From Jatrophihabitans sp. GAS493 (GTDB lineage Bacteria; Actinomycetota; Actinomycetes; Mycobacteriales; Jatrophihabitantaceae): a DNA stretch of 64,000 bases. The translations under genes and the position numbers were made by a program. The number at the start of each line of letters is the position of its first letter. Within the stretch, counting starts at the first letter, position 1. The stretch lies in the NCBI RefSeq assembly GCF_900230215.1, contig NZ_LT907982.1, positions 4,449,568 through 4,513,567 of the forward strand, in the 5' to 3' direction. The notes under the pieces are model-generated. The model saw only the letters and a program-made list of their open reading frames with translations. It made no database searches and was not told the origin of the DNA. Of the stretch, positions 8,719 to 16,909 are shown piece after piece.

Positions 8719-9741
8719 CTAGCCGTTGCTCGGCCGCCAGCCGAGAGCCGGACCGAGCCGCGTGGAGATGTCGGTGAGGATCTGGACGTAGTCGTCATGA
8801 GCGAAGCTGAACGGCAGCGCGAACGCGACCTCATCGATCTCCCGGAACGCCGGGTTGGCGTAGAGCCGCTCGGCGATCTGCTCCGACGAACCCACAAGAT
8901 CGACGGCGAACATCATCCGTCCCGGACCCTGCGGCGCGGTGGTACGCGGCGTGCGTGACTGCACGTAGGCCTCGTAACGCGCTCGCTGTTCGGCCGTCGC
9001 CCCGTCGGTCGGGATGACGACCAACCCCTGCGAGACACGCGCGGCGGCGCCGTCGGGGTGCCGTTCCCGAAACGCCCGCACATGTGAGAGCTGGATCTCG
9101 GCGAAGTTCTCGGACTGCTCGGCCCGGACCACACTGCTGGTCAGGAAGTTCATACCGTGCTCGCCCGCCCACTGAGCGGAACGCAGGCTCGCTCCTCCGT
9201 ACCAGAGCCGTCGAGCCAGCCCCGGCGAATGCGGCTCAACCCGCTCGGAGAACTCCTCGATGCCCTCGGTGCCACGGAAGGCGCTCGCGGCCTCGCCGCG
9301 GACGAACCGCAGCAGTCGCTCGACCCGGGCGTAGCTGAAGTCCTCGGCGTCGGCGGTATCGGGATACAGCGCCGGCCGGACATCATCCCAACGCATCGGC
9401 GGACCAACGCTGAGGCCCGGGTTCAACCGGCCGCCGGAGAGAAGGTCGACGGTAGCGAGATCCTCGGCCAGCCGAAGTGGGTTCTCCCAGCCCAGCGGGA
9501 TGACCGCCGTGCCGAGCTCGATCCGAGACGTCCGCTGCGTCGCCGCCGCCAGCACCGCCACCGGCGAGGAGATGCCGTACTGCAGATGCCGATGCCGCAC
9601 CCAGGCACTGTCGAAGCCGAGCTGCTCACCGAGCTCGATGATCGCCAACGTCGACTCGTGACCGCGCGCCGGGTCGTCGCGGTCGAAGAGGCCGATGGTC
9701 AGAAACCCGAGTTTGCGCAGCGGGGCGGAGGGGTCAGGCAT
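8719..9741 (-). CDS. LLM-class (luciferase-like) flavin-dependent oxidoreductase
   Basis: 340 residues taken from the ATG at 9741; a GTG two codons upstream is an alternative. The sequence follows the bacterial luciferase-like TIM barrel: KLGFLTIGLFDRDDPARG at the N-terminus, LGEQLGFDSAWVRHRHLQYG, and RIELGTAVIPLGWENPLRLAEDLATVDLLSGGRL, which is the usual substrate/flavin-binding stretch. Cofactor could be FMN or F420. It is divergent from the acyl-CoA dehydrogenase operon with about 150 bases between them, so shared regulation is possible. The frame stays open far upstream antisense to the neighbour, but that extension has no domain. Confidence 0.88.
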   Translation of the reverse strand: MPDPSAPLRKLGFLTIGLFDRDDPARGHESTLAIIELGEQLGFDSAWVRHRHLQYGISSPVAVLAAATQRTSRIELGTAVIPLGWENPLRLAEDLATVDLLSGGRLNPGLSVGPPMRWDDVRPALYPDTADAEDFSYARVERLLRFVRGEAASAFRGTEGIEEFSERVEPHSPGLARRLWYGGASLRSAQWAGEHGMNFLTSSVVRAEQSENFAEIQLSHVRAFRERHPDGAAARVSQGLVVIPTDGATAEQRARYEAYVQSRTPRTTAPQGPGRMMFAVDLVGSSEQIAERLYANPAFREIDEVAFALPFSFAHDDYVQILTDISTRLGPALGWRPSNG

Positions 9742-9892
9742 GACCACGATGCTGCCATCACCACTCGCCGACACCACCCCGAGCCCACCGCCGGCCACCC
9801 GAGGCCACCGCACGCCACGGTCGCCGGTTAGTACCTCGGGATTCGTGGGGACGCTGAGAAGACCCCGGAAAACAGCCAGACCAGGAGAACCT

Positions 9893-10972
9893 ATGAGCTC
9901 AATGTCGAGCCGCGCCGCCCGACCGAGATTTACCACCGTCGACAATCTTGACACCCGTCCGGCGCCCGGCTGGGCCACCGCGATGGCTCTGGAGGCGCAG
10001 TCGGCCGGCGAATCCGTCTCCACCGCCCTCGCCATCTGCGAGAAGTTCGGCGCCGATCTCCCGGTGCCGGGATACGGCCAGACGGCGATGCGCTGGAAGC
10101 TCCTCGCCATCGCCGGTGAGGCCAACCTGACAGTGGCCCGGGTCTTGGAGGCGCACACGGACGCGCTGGCGATTCTCAACGAAGCGGGCCAGACCGGCCA
10201 GCTCCCCACCGCCGACGTTGCGGGGTGGGGAGTGTTTGCCGCCGAGGCACCGGGGCAGGAGCTGTCGGCCGCGTCGGGGCCGGACGGCTGGACGCTGACC
10301 GGCACCAAGCCATGGTGCTCACTCGGCGGTTCCCTCGGCCGCGCGCTGGTCACCGCCCGGGTCGCGGACACAACCGAGCCCGACGTTCGGCAGTTGTTCG
10401 CCGCCCCGCTGCAGCACCCAACCGTGCGGGCCGAACCGGCGGCGGTGTGGGTCTCGCGGGGGCTGCGCACTGTCACCAGCGGCCCAGTGCACTTCAGCGC
10501 CACCCCGGCGACGCCGATCGGCGCGCCCGGCTGGTACCTGCGGCGACCCGGCTTCGCGTGGGGCGGCATCGGCGTCGCCGCCTGCTGGTTCGGCGGGGCG
10601 CTGGGCCTGGCCGAGACGCTACGCCGCCGGGTCGCCGATCGGCGCGACGAGCTCTCCCGGCTGAGCCTCGGTTCGGTGGAGGTGGCCCTGCACATGGCCG
10701 CCGCGACGCTGAGTCAGGCGGCCCAGCTCGTCGACGACGGGGCCGCCGATGGGGCCGCGGGCGTTCTGCTCGCCCTTCGGGTGCGCGCAGCAGTGGCCCA
10801 GGCCGTCGAGCTGACTCTGACCCAGACCGCGCATACCCTCGGCCCGGCGCCACTGGCCTTCGACGAGGAGCACGCGCGACGGGTGGCCGATCTGGAGATC
10901 TACGTGCGACAACACCATGCTGAACGGGACTTAGCGAGCCTGGGGCAGCTGCTGCTCACGGAGCCGGCATGA
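9893..10972 (+). CDS. acyl-CoA dehydrogenase-like protein
   Basis: 359 residues from the ATG at 9893 with AGGAG just upstream. The middle region has the dehydrogenase-type beta domain (GWGVFAAEAPGQELSA, GWTLTGTKPWCSLGG) and the C-terminal half is helical. The usual N-terminal helical domain is shortened and the canonical catalytic Glu is not obvious by eye, so the reaction may not be standard acyl-CoA oxidation. The stop overlaps the ATG of the PIG-L/methyltransferase gene (ATGA), forming a three-gene operon with a glycosyltransferase. This set of families together suggests modification of a small glycosylated or aminosugar metabolite. Confidence 0.8.
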   Translation: MSSMSSRAARPRFTTVDNLDTRPAPGWATAMALEAQSAGESVSTALAICEKFGADLPVPGYGQTAMRWKLLAIAGEANLTVARVLEAHTDALAILNEAGQTGQLPTADVAGWGVFAAEAPGQELSAASGPDGWTLTGTKPWCSLGGSLGRALVTARVADTTEPDVRQLFAAPLQHPTVRAEPAAVWVSRGLRTVTSGPVHFSATPATPIGAPGWYLRRPGFAWGGIGVAACWFGGALGLAETLRRRVADRRDELSRLSLGSVEVALHMAAATLSQAAQLVDDGAADGAAGVLLALRVRAAVAQAVELTLTQTAHTLGPAPLAFDEEHARRVADLEIYVRQHHAERDLASLGQLLLTEPA

Positions 10973-12315
10973 CCACGACCTTCACCCACCTCGATCTCGG
11001 TACACCCGAGGAGCAGTGGGATTCAGACTTCACCCTGGCCGCGGCACCGCCGGCCGTCCTGCCCGCCGGCTGCACCAAGCTAGTCGTATTAGCCGCCCAT
11101 CCGGATGACGAGACTCTCGGCGCCGGAGGACTCATCTCCGTCGCCGCGGCTAGTGGGCTGCGGGTCGAGGTGGTGATCGCCACCGACGGCGAGGCGTCAC
11201 ACCCGCGATCCACGAGCCACTCCGCGCACCGGCTGGCGCAACTGCGGCGGGCCGAGGCGGCCGCCGCGCTGCGCTGCCTGGCCCCGACCGCCAGCATCAG
11301 CTTCCTCGGCCTGCCCGACGGCGCCCTCGAAGCGGAGTTGCCGACACTGCGAAGCTGCCTGCGCGACCGCATCGGCGCCGACGTCCTGGTCGTCACGCCG
11401 TGGTCGGGCGACCGCCACCCCGACCACGCCGCCTGCGCGAGGGCGGTGCGCGACCTGCGGGCGGCCAGGCCCACAATCATGCAGTGGCAGTACCCGATCT
11501 GGGCCTGGCATTGGGCGCAGAGCGCAGCCGAGTTTCCCGGCCCGGCGATGCGCCGCCTCGACCTTCCCGAGCTGGCCCAGCGCCGCAAGACGGCGGCCAT
11601 CGGGGAGTTCCGCACCCAGAACGAACCGCTCTCCGCACGGCCGGGCGACGAGCCCGTCCTCTCGCCGCAGATGCTCGCCCACTTCCGGCGACCGTACGAG
11701 ATCTACATCGTCGATCCCTCCGACGCCGGTCTGGATGTCAGCTACTTCGACGAGCTGTATGCCGAGGACGACGACCCGTGGGGCCTGCAGGACCGGTTTT
11801 ACGAGCAGCGCAAGCGAGATCTACTGATCGCCTCGCTGCCCCGTCGCCGATTCCGGCGCGCCTTTGAGCCGGGCTGCGCGATCGGCCTGCTCACCGAACG
11901 GCTGGCGCAGCGCTGCGACAGCGTGACGGCCTGGGACTTCGCCCGACGTGCCCTCGATCTGGCTGCGGAAAACCTGGACGAACACCCGAACGTCGAACTA
12001 GCCCAGGGCACCGTCCCGGATCAGTGGCCGGAGGGCGAATTCGATCTCATCGTGCTCAGCGAGGTCGGCTACTACTGCCTCGATCTGGACGTGCTCGCCG
12101 CCCGGGTTCGCGCGTCCCTGAGCGCGGACGGCGTGCTGCTCGCCTGCCATTGGCGACACCCGGCCGCCGATCACCCACACACCGCCGAGGCCGTCCACGC
12201 CGCGGTCGGTCGTGGGATGCACCCCCTGCTGTGCCACACCGAGGCTGACTTCCGGCTCGAGGTCTGGTCGGCGACACCGGCCTCGGTGGCCCAAGCCGAA
12301 GGGATCGTGCCGTGA
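10969..12315 (+). CDS. PIG-L deacetylase fused to NodS-like SAM methyltransferase
   Basis: 448 residues in two domains. Residues about 40-230 form a LmbE/PIG-L zinc deacetylase: AAHPDDETLGAGG carries the His-Pro-Asp-Asp metal motif and SGDRHPDHAAC supplies the third ligand region. Residues about 250-448 form a class I methyltransferase of the NodS type (YFDELYAEDDDPWGLQ, then motif I in FEPGCAIGLLTERLAQ). An N-deacetylase and an N-methyltransferase in one chain suggests deacetylation of an aminosugar followed by N-methylation, which is an inference. Both ends overlap neighbouring genes by four bases. Confidence 0.9.
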   Translation: MTTTFTHLDLGTPEEQWDSDFTLAAAPPAVLPAGCTKLVVLAAHPDDETLGAGGLISVAAASGLRVEVVIATDGEASHPRSTSHSAHRLAQLRRAEAAAALRCLAPTASISFLGLPDGALEAELPTLRSCLRDRIGADVLVVTPWSGDRHPDHAACARAVRDLRAARPTIMQWQYPIWAWHWAQSAAEFPGPAMRRLDLPELAQRRKTAAIGEFRTQNEPLSARPGDEPVLSPQMLAHFRRPYEIYIVDPSDAGLDVSYFDELYAEDDDPWGLQDRFYEQRKRDLLIASLPRRRFRRAFEPGCAIGLLTERLAQRCDSVTAWDFARRALDLAAENLDEHPNVELAQGTVPDQWPEGEFDLIVLSEVGYYCLDLDVLAARVRASLSADGVLLACHWRHPAADHPHTAEAVHAAVGRGMHPLLCHTEADFRLEVWSATPASVAQAEGIVP

Positions 12316-13031
12316 TCACCTCGGTCGGGGTGGTCGTGCCGGCGGCCAACGAGCAGGGGCACATCAGCGTCTGCCTGGCCGCGATCCTGGCCGCCCGCCG
12401 GCACGCGATCGAGGTCTCGTCCCGGCCGATCGCGGTCCGCGTCATCGTCGTCCTCGACTCCTGCGACGACGACACCGCCGCGCTGGTCAGCGCCCACCCG
12501 GAGATCGAGTCGATCTCCTGCGCGTTCGGAAACGTCGGCGCCAGCCGGGGGGCGGGCGTCGCCCACCTGCTCGCCACGACCGATTGGGGCATGGGCGGAT
12601 CGCCCGAGCAGATCTGGGTCGCGAACACCGACGCCGACTCGGCGGTACCGAAGACGTGGCTCACCCAGATGCTGCGCCACGCCGACGATGGAGCCGATCT
12701 GGTGCTCGGAACGGTCATTCCGGACGGCCATCTGCTGGGAAGCGTCCGCCAACACTGGCTCCGACGGCACATGGCGATTGAGGAGCACCCGCACGTGCAC
12801 GGGGCCAACTTCGGTATCCGGGGCTCGGCCTATGTCCGCCTCGGCGGCTGGCCTCTGCTCGCCACCGGCGAGGACGTCGAACTGGCGGCGCGGGCCGTCG
12901 AGTGCCGGTTGAGCCGGGTCGTGCGCACCGCTTCCCTGCCGGTGGTCACCAGTTCACGCAGCACCGGCCGAGCGCCCCTGGGATTCGCTCATTACCTGGG
13001 ACGACTGGCCGTGGAGGTCGCCGGCACCTGA
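12312..13031 (+). CDS. GT2-family glycosyltransferase
   Basis: 239 residues from a GTG overlapping the previous stop (GTGA). The N-terminal VVVPAANEQGHI and IVVLDSCDDDT elements and the metal-binding VANTDADS (DXD-type) at about residues 102-109 define a GT-A fold family 2 enzyme. No membrane helix is obvious. It completes the dehydrogenase/PIG-L-methyltransferase operon, and its stop codon abuts directly the stop of the converging topoisomerase gene, the two forming TGATCA. Acceptor and donor are unknown. Confidence 0.88.
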   Translation: MITSVGVVVPAANEQGHISVCLAAILAARRHAIEVSSRPIAVRVIVVLDSCDDDTAALVSAHPEIESISCAFGNVGASRGAGVAHLLATTDWGMGGSPEQIWVANTDADSAVPKTWLTQMLRHADDGADLVLGTVIPDGHLLGSVRQHWLRRHMAIEEHPHVHGANFGIRGSAYVRLGGWPLLATGEDVELAARAVECRLSRVVRTASLPVVTSSRSTGRAPLGFAHYLGRLAVEVAGT

Positions 13032-14039
13032 TCAGGTCTTCAGCAACCGGCGCACTGCCCGCTCCAGCCTCTCCTGCCGCTGCGGGTCTCGCTCTCCCAG
13101 TTTCTCGATGCGAGGCAGGGACGCCGCGATGGTCTGACCGTCGGCGTAGAGGTCGATCAGGCGCGGATCGACGTAGGCCGATCGCGCGACCGCGGGCGTG
13201 TTTCCCAGATGATCGGCAACGTCGCGCATCGCCGAGGCGATTGCGCGCTTGCGCTTGGTCGGGGTATCCGCTGGCGTCTGCCGGGCCAACGCGACGGCCG
13301 CGTACACCGTGCCGTGCCAGGTCCGGAAGTCCTTGGCCGTCATCTCGTCCCCGAGCAGTTCCTTCAGGTATTCATTGACGTCCGGGGCCTCTAGCGGTTG
13401 CCAGCCCTTCGACGCCTGATAGGCCAGCAGCGGCGCCGTGCGGCGTCGATGCCGGGTCATCGTGCGGACAGCGGCCAGCGCCGCCGGATCGGTGATCTCG
13501 ATGTGCTGGGAGATGCCCGACTTCGCCGCGAACTCGAAGACAATCGTGGCGCCGTGTCGCTGGACGTGCCGAATCTCCAGTGTTGTCAGGCCGTAGGAGC
13601 CGTTGCTCGTCACATAGCTATCGCTGCCGATGCGGAAGTATCCGAGGTCGAGCAGCCGGAAAGCGGCGGCCAGGGCCCGTTCTCGCGGCATGCCCTGGCC
13701 GGTGAGCGAGGCGGCGACCTCGAGGCGGGCGGCCGGGAGACGGGCGGCAACCTTCAAGACCCGGTCGTGCTTGGCGGCATCACGCCGCACCCGCCACTGC
13801 GGGTGGTAGATGTACTGTCGGCGCCTTCGTGCGTCGGTTCCGATGGCCTGAATGTGCCCATTGGGCTGGGCACAGATCCAGACGTCCGCCCACGCCGGCG
13901 GGATGACCAGCGCCTTGACGCGCTGGACCTCTTCGGCCCTCAGGGCGGAGCCGTCCGCGTCGAAGTACCGGAATCCACGGCCTGATCTTCGCCGCGACCA
14001 GCCCGGTTCGGTCGGTGAGACAGTGCGCAGCCGGGTCAT
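13032..14039 (-). CDS. DNA topoisomerase IB (poxvirus type)
   Basis: 335 residues. It shows the N-terminal DNA-binding region (GFRYFDADG, VKALVIPPAWADVWIC, HPQWRVRRD), then the catalytic domain with RIGSDSYVTSNGSYGLTTLEIRHV, KDFRTWHGTVYAA and the active-site tyrosine in ARSAYVDPRLIDLY near residue 285. Such enzymes relax supercoils by a 3'-phosphotyrosyl intermediate without ATP. Length is normal for the bacterial homologues. It is the first gene of a leftward pair with no partner; the stop touches that of the converging GT2 gene. The start region lacks a clear ribosome-binding site. Confidence 0.92.
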   Translation of the reverse strand: MTRLRTVSPTEPGWSRRRSGRGFRYFDADGSALRAEEVQRVKALVIPPAWADVWICAQPNGHIQAIGTDARRRRQYIYHPQWRVRRDAAKHDRVLKVAARLPAARLEVAASLTGQGMPRERALAAAFRLLDLGYFRIGSDSYVTSNGSYGLTTLEIRHVQRHGATIVFEFAAKSGISQHIEITDPAALAAVRTMTRHRRRTAPLLAYQASKGWQPLEAPDVNEYLKELLGDEMTAKDFRTWHGTVYAAVALARQTPADTPTKRKRAIASAMRDVADHLGNTPAVARSAYVDPRLIDLYADGQTIAASLPRIEKLGERDPQRQERLERAVRRLLKT

Positions 14040-14060
14040 CTGGCCGACACCGCCGGACCT

Positions 14061-14219
14061 CTAGCGTCCGTACCAACGCCCGCTGTCGGCTCCGCGGAAC
14101 AGGAATCCGACGAGCCAGACCACCGCCAGGATCACCGCCAGCACCCAGAGCAGATGGAGTGCGAAGCCGCCCAGACCGAGCAGGATTACCAGCAGCAGGA
14201 CAAGCAGAATCAACGCCAT
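14061..14219 (-). CDS. small hydrophobic membrane protein
   Basis: 52 residues: two consecutive hydrophobic helices (about 2-20 and 24-41) and a short basic tail ending GRWYGR. This matches the short 'hydrophobic protein' / lmo0937-like family common in actinomycetes, often expressed under osmotic or envelope stress. The ATG at 14219 is chosen because the longer reading frame upstream is not protein-like. It is 21 bases upstream of the topoisomerase gene on the same strand and divergent from the holin-type operon. Confidence 0.72.
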   Translation of the reverse strand: MALILLVLLLVILLGLGGFALHLLWVLAVILAVVWLVGFLFRGADSGRWYGR

Positions 14220-14410
14220 GATGTCGACCTCCGGGCAGACGCCACCACCGTTGGTGACGCTTGACTTAGCAATTACCCGAAGTCCGCGGCAATGAAACAC
14301 CATCGATGACTGTCGTTGGGATAGGGGATGCGGGCAGGCGGGTACACCGAGGGCAGAACGCACCGGAAGAACGCAACCGGACCCCCTGCCGTTTCGCGAG
14401 GAGCAAACCC

Positions 14411-14827
14411 ATGACCACGCAATTTCCCGCAAGTAGCGACCAGACGAATGCCTCGACCGGCGAACTCGTCTCCCGGATCACCGAGCAGATGACGACGTTG
14501 GTGCGCGACGAGTTCAAGCTCGCGCAGTTGGAGATGAACAGCAAGGCCAAGCGGGTCGGCCTCGGCACCGGGCTCTTCGGTGGCGCCGGGGTGGTCGCCT
14601 GGTTCGGCCTGGGAGCCCTGGTCGCCGCGGCGATTCTCGGGCTCTCCAACGCGGTGAGTCCGTGGCTGGCCGCGGTGATCGTCGGCGCCGTCCTGCTGGT
14701 CGTCGCGGGCCTGCTCGCCCTCTCCGGCAAGCGCGAGATCGCGCAGGCCACCCCACCATTGCCGGAGCAGGCGATAAGCGGTGTCGAAACCGACGTCGCC
14801 ATCGTGAAGGAGGCTGTTCACCGATGA
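14411..14827 (+). CDS. phage holin family protein (DUF1469 type)
   Basis: 138 residues with a soluble amphipathic N-terminus (LVSRITEQMTTLVRDEFKLAQLEM) and two transmembrane helices at about 55-78 and 82-105. This is the standard layout of the actinobacterial holin superfamily III / DUF1469 proteins, which are chromosomal envelope proteins rather than phage genes. Its stop overlaps the next start (ATGA). It heads the common three-gene set DUF1469-DUF3618-DUF4235. Confidence 0.88.
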   Translation: MTTQFPASSDQTNASTGELVSRITEQMTTLVRDEFKLAQLEMNSKAKRVGLGTGLFGGAGVVAWFGLGALVAAAILGLSNAVSPWLAAVIVGAVLLVVAGLLALSGKREIAQATPPLPEQAISGVETDVAIVKEAVHR

Positions 14828-15078
14828 CCGATGACGAGTTGACCACCCTCACCGAGGAGATCGATCGCACCCGGGCTGATCTTGCCGCGTCCGTGACGCA
14901 ACTGAGCGAGAAGTTCGACGTGAAAGCTCAGGTCTCCTCCCGATTCCATCGGGCCACCCAGTCGGCGGCCCCGGCCATCGAGCTGGCCCGCCGTAATCGC
15001 ACCGTGCTGCTGGCCGGCGCCGCGGCGCTGCTCGCCGTGACGCTGATCGCTCGCCGCGACCGGGGAGGGAAGGCATGA
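14824..15078 (+). CDS. DUF3618 protein
   Basis: 84 residues with the N-terminal signature EEIDRTRADLAASVTQLSEKFDVKA (about 10-34) and a single C-terminal membrane helix (about 59-76). This is diagnostic of DUF3618, short membrane proteins that accompany DUF1469 and DUF4235 genes in actinomycetes. Both ends overlap neighbours by four bases, so the three proteins are probably made together. Function unknown; an envelope scaffold is a guess. Confidence 0.9.
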   Translation: MTDDELTTLTEEIDRTRADLAASVTQLSEKFDVKAQVSSRFHRATQSAAPAIELARRNRTVLLAGAAALLAVTLIARRDRGGKA

Positions 15079-15332
15079 CGTTTCTCTACAAGCCGCTGGG
15101 CCTGCTCATCGGAATCCTCAGCGGAATGATCGCCACCGCCGCGTTCGAGCGGGTGTGGCGGCTCGCCTCGGGTGGTCAGCAGAAGCCGGACGCGACCGAC
15201 CCGAACAGCACCTGGACCGAGATCGCCCTCGCCGCGGCGCTGCAGGGCGCCATCTTCGCCGGCGTCAAGGCCATCACCAACCGCGCTGGGGCCAAAGGGT
15301 ATGAGAAGGCGACCGGAACCTGGCCGGCATGA
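15075..15332 (+). CDS. DUF4235 membrane protein
   Basis: 85 residues: an N-terminal helix (about 5-27), a short polar loop with WRLASG, and a second helix-like region LAAALQGAIFAGVKAI (about 51-66). This matches DUF4235, the third member of the DUF1469/DUF3618/DUF4235 operon. It starts inside the preceding stop (ATGA). Function unknown. A cluster of short direct repeats begins four bases after its stop codon. Confidence 0.9.
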   Translation: MTFLYKPLGLLIGILSGMIATAAFERVWRLASGGQQKPDATDPNSTWTEIALAAALQGAIFAGVKAITNRAGAKGYEKATGTWPA

Positions 15333-15335
15333 GAG

Positions 15336-15403
15336 CTGGCACCCGTTTCTGGCACCCGTTTCCAGCTCCAATTTCCGGCTCCGATTTCCGGCTCCAATTT
15401 CCG
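15336..15403. repeat. two adjacent 13-bp tandem repeat families
   Basis: CTGGCACCCGTTT occurs twice in tandem (15336-15348, 15349-15361), followed by three 13-base units GCTCCRATTTCCG (15365-15377, 15378-15390, 15391-15403). They fill most of the gap between the DUF4235 stop and the otsA leader. Confidence 0.9.
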
Positions 15404-15454
15404 GGGCCAAATGTCAGCACGGCAGAGCATGATGAAGCTGGAGGTTGAGTCGCT

Positions 15455-16909
15455 GTGACTAAGGCCAGTTTGGTGGTGGCCTCGAACCGGGGCCCGGTAT
15501 CGATATCGGTTGGGTCCGACGGTGAGGAAGAGACCGTCCGCGGCGGTGGCGGCCTGGTGAGCGGCATGCAGGTCGCCCTCGACTCGGCGGGAGATGCCGT
15601 CTGGGTCTGCGCGTCGATGACCGATCGGGAGCGCTCGGTGGCGCGCCGCTCCGCGGGACGGCCGCTGGAGTTCTCCGCTGGTGACGCGGGCGGCGGCGAC
15701 TTCGACGTGGTGATGATTCCGATCGATGGTGTGACCTTCCGGCAGGCCTACAACGGCATCGCCAACGCGACCCTCTGGTTTGTGCTGCACATGCTCTTCG
15801 AACCGACGCGGCGCCCGCTCTTCGACGCTGCCTGGCGCCGCCAGTGGGCGGCCTACCAGCGGTACAACCAGAGCTTCGCCGACGCGGTGGACCGGCTGGC
15901 CGAATCCGGTGCCACGGTGATGGTGCAGGACTACCACCTCTTCCTGCTGCCCGCCTTGCTGCGGGAGCGGCGGCCGGATCTGAAGATCGGGTTCTTCACC
16001 CACACGCCTTGGGTCTCCCCGGACTACTTCGGCCTGCTTCCCGACGACGTCGCCCACGACATCCTCTCCGGCATGCTCGGCGCCGATGTCGTCGGCTTTC
16101 ACACCTGGCGCTGGGCCGAACAGTTCCAGCAGTGCTGCCAGGCCGTCTTCGGCAAGGTCCCCGACGACCAACTGAAGGTGTACGGGCTGACCGCGGATCT
16201 CGACGAAATGAACAGCCGCGGCCAGCAGGCCGATGTGCGGAGCGCGGCCCGGGAACTGCGTGAGGAGATCGGTGACCGGTTGGTGATCGGACGGGTCGAC
16301 CGCGCTGAGCTGTCCAAGAACGTGTATCGCGGGCTGCTGGCCTACCGGGAGCTGCTGCACCGGTGGCCGCACTGGCAGGGTCGCGTGGTCCATGCGGTCT
16401 TCGACAACCCGTCGCGCGAGGATATCCCCGAGTATCGCGAATACACCGCGGCGGTCGAGCGGCTCGGACGGGAGATCGACGAGGAGTTCGGAACCGACGA
16501 CTGGACGCCGCTGCTGCTCACCATCGAGCAGGACTACCCCAGCGCCTTGGCCGCGCTGACGCTGACCGATGTCGTCTTCATCAACTCCGTCCGCGACGGC
16601 ATGAACCTGGTGGCCTTCGAGGCGGTGCTGCTCTCGGAGCGGGATCCGGTGATGGTGCTCTCCCGGGAGACCGGCGCCGCGGACGTCCTGGGCGCTGATG
16701 CGATCCTGGTGAATCCCTACGACGTGGGGCAGACCGCGGAGGCGCTGAATCAGGCCCTCGTCACGGCGCTGGGCGACCGCGAGGGGTCCGACGACTCGGC
16801 CGCCCGCCGCACGGCACGATTGCGGGAGGCCGCGACCCAGCTGCCTCCGGCGAAGTGGTTCGACGAGCAGCTCCGCCAGGTACGGTCAGCCGCCGAGCAG
16901 ACCTCGTAA
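15455..16909 (+). CDS. otsA: alpha,alpha-trehalose-6-phosphate synthase (GT20)
   Basis: 484 residues from a GTG preceded by GGAGGT. Family landmarks are SNRGPVS and GGGGLVSGM at the N-terminus (UDP- or GDP-glucose site), WFVLHMLF, VQDYHLFLLP, FFTHTPWVSPDYF, the catalytic region RVDRAELSKNVYRGLLAY (about 285-303) and DGMNLVAFEAVL near residue 380, where many OtsA proteins have DGMNLVAKE. It makes trehalose 6-phosphate from a nucleotide-glucose and glucose 6-phosphate, for osmoprotection. The matching phosphatase gene lies tail to tail, and the two coding regions overlap by 24 bases at their ends. Confidence 0.92.
   Translation: MTKASLVVASNRGPVSISVGSDGEEETVRGGGGLVSGMQVALDSAGDAVWVCASMTDRERSVARRSAGRPLEFSAGDAGGGDFDVVMIPIDGVTFRQAYNGIANATLWFVLHMLFEPTRRPLFDAAWRRQWAAYQRYNQSFADAVDRLAESGATVMVQDYHLFLLPALLRERRPDLKIGFFTHTPWVSPDYFGLLPDDVAHDILSGMLGADVVGFHTWRWAEQFQQCCQAVFGKVPDDQLKVYGLTADLDEMNSRGQQADVRSAARELREEIGDRLVIGRVDRAELSKNVYRGLLAYRELLHRWPHWQGRVVHAVFDNPSREDIPEYREYTAAVERLGREIDEEFGTDDWTPLLLTIEQDYPSALAALTLTDVVFINSVRDGMNLVAFEAVLLSERDPVMVLSRETGAADVLGADAILVNPYDVGQTAEALNQALVTALGDREGSDDSAARRTARLREAATQLPPAKWFDEQLRQVRSAAEQTS

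Noticed and set aside
9742-10695. Long upstream extension of the LLM oxidoreductase frame
   Set aside because: It lies antisense to the acyl-CoA dehydrogenase gene, is Arg/Ser/Pro-rich with no domain, and a normal LLM start exists at 9741.
14411-14827. Phage lysis gene
   Set aside because: The holin-type protein is in the standard chromosomal DUF1469/DUF3618/DUF4235 operon, with no phage genes nearby.
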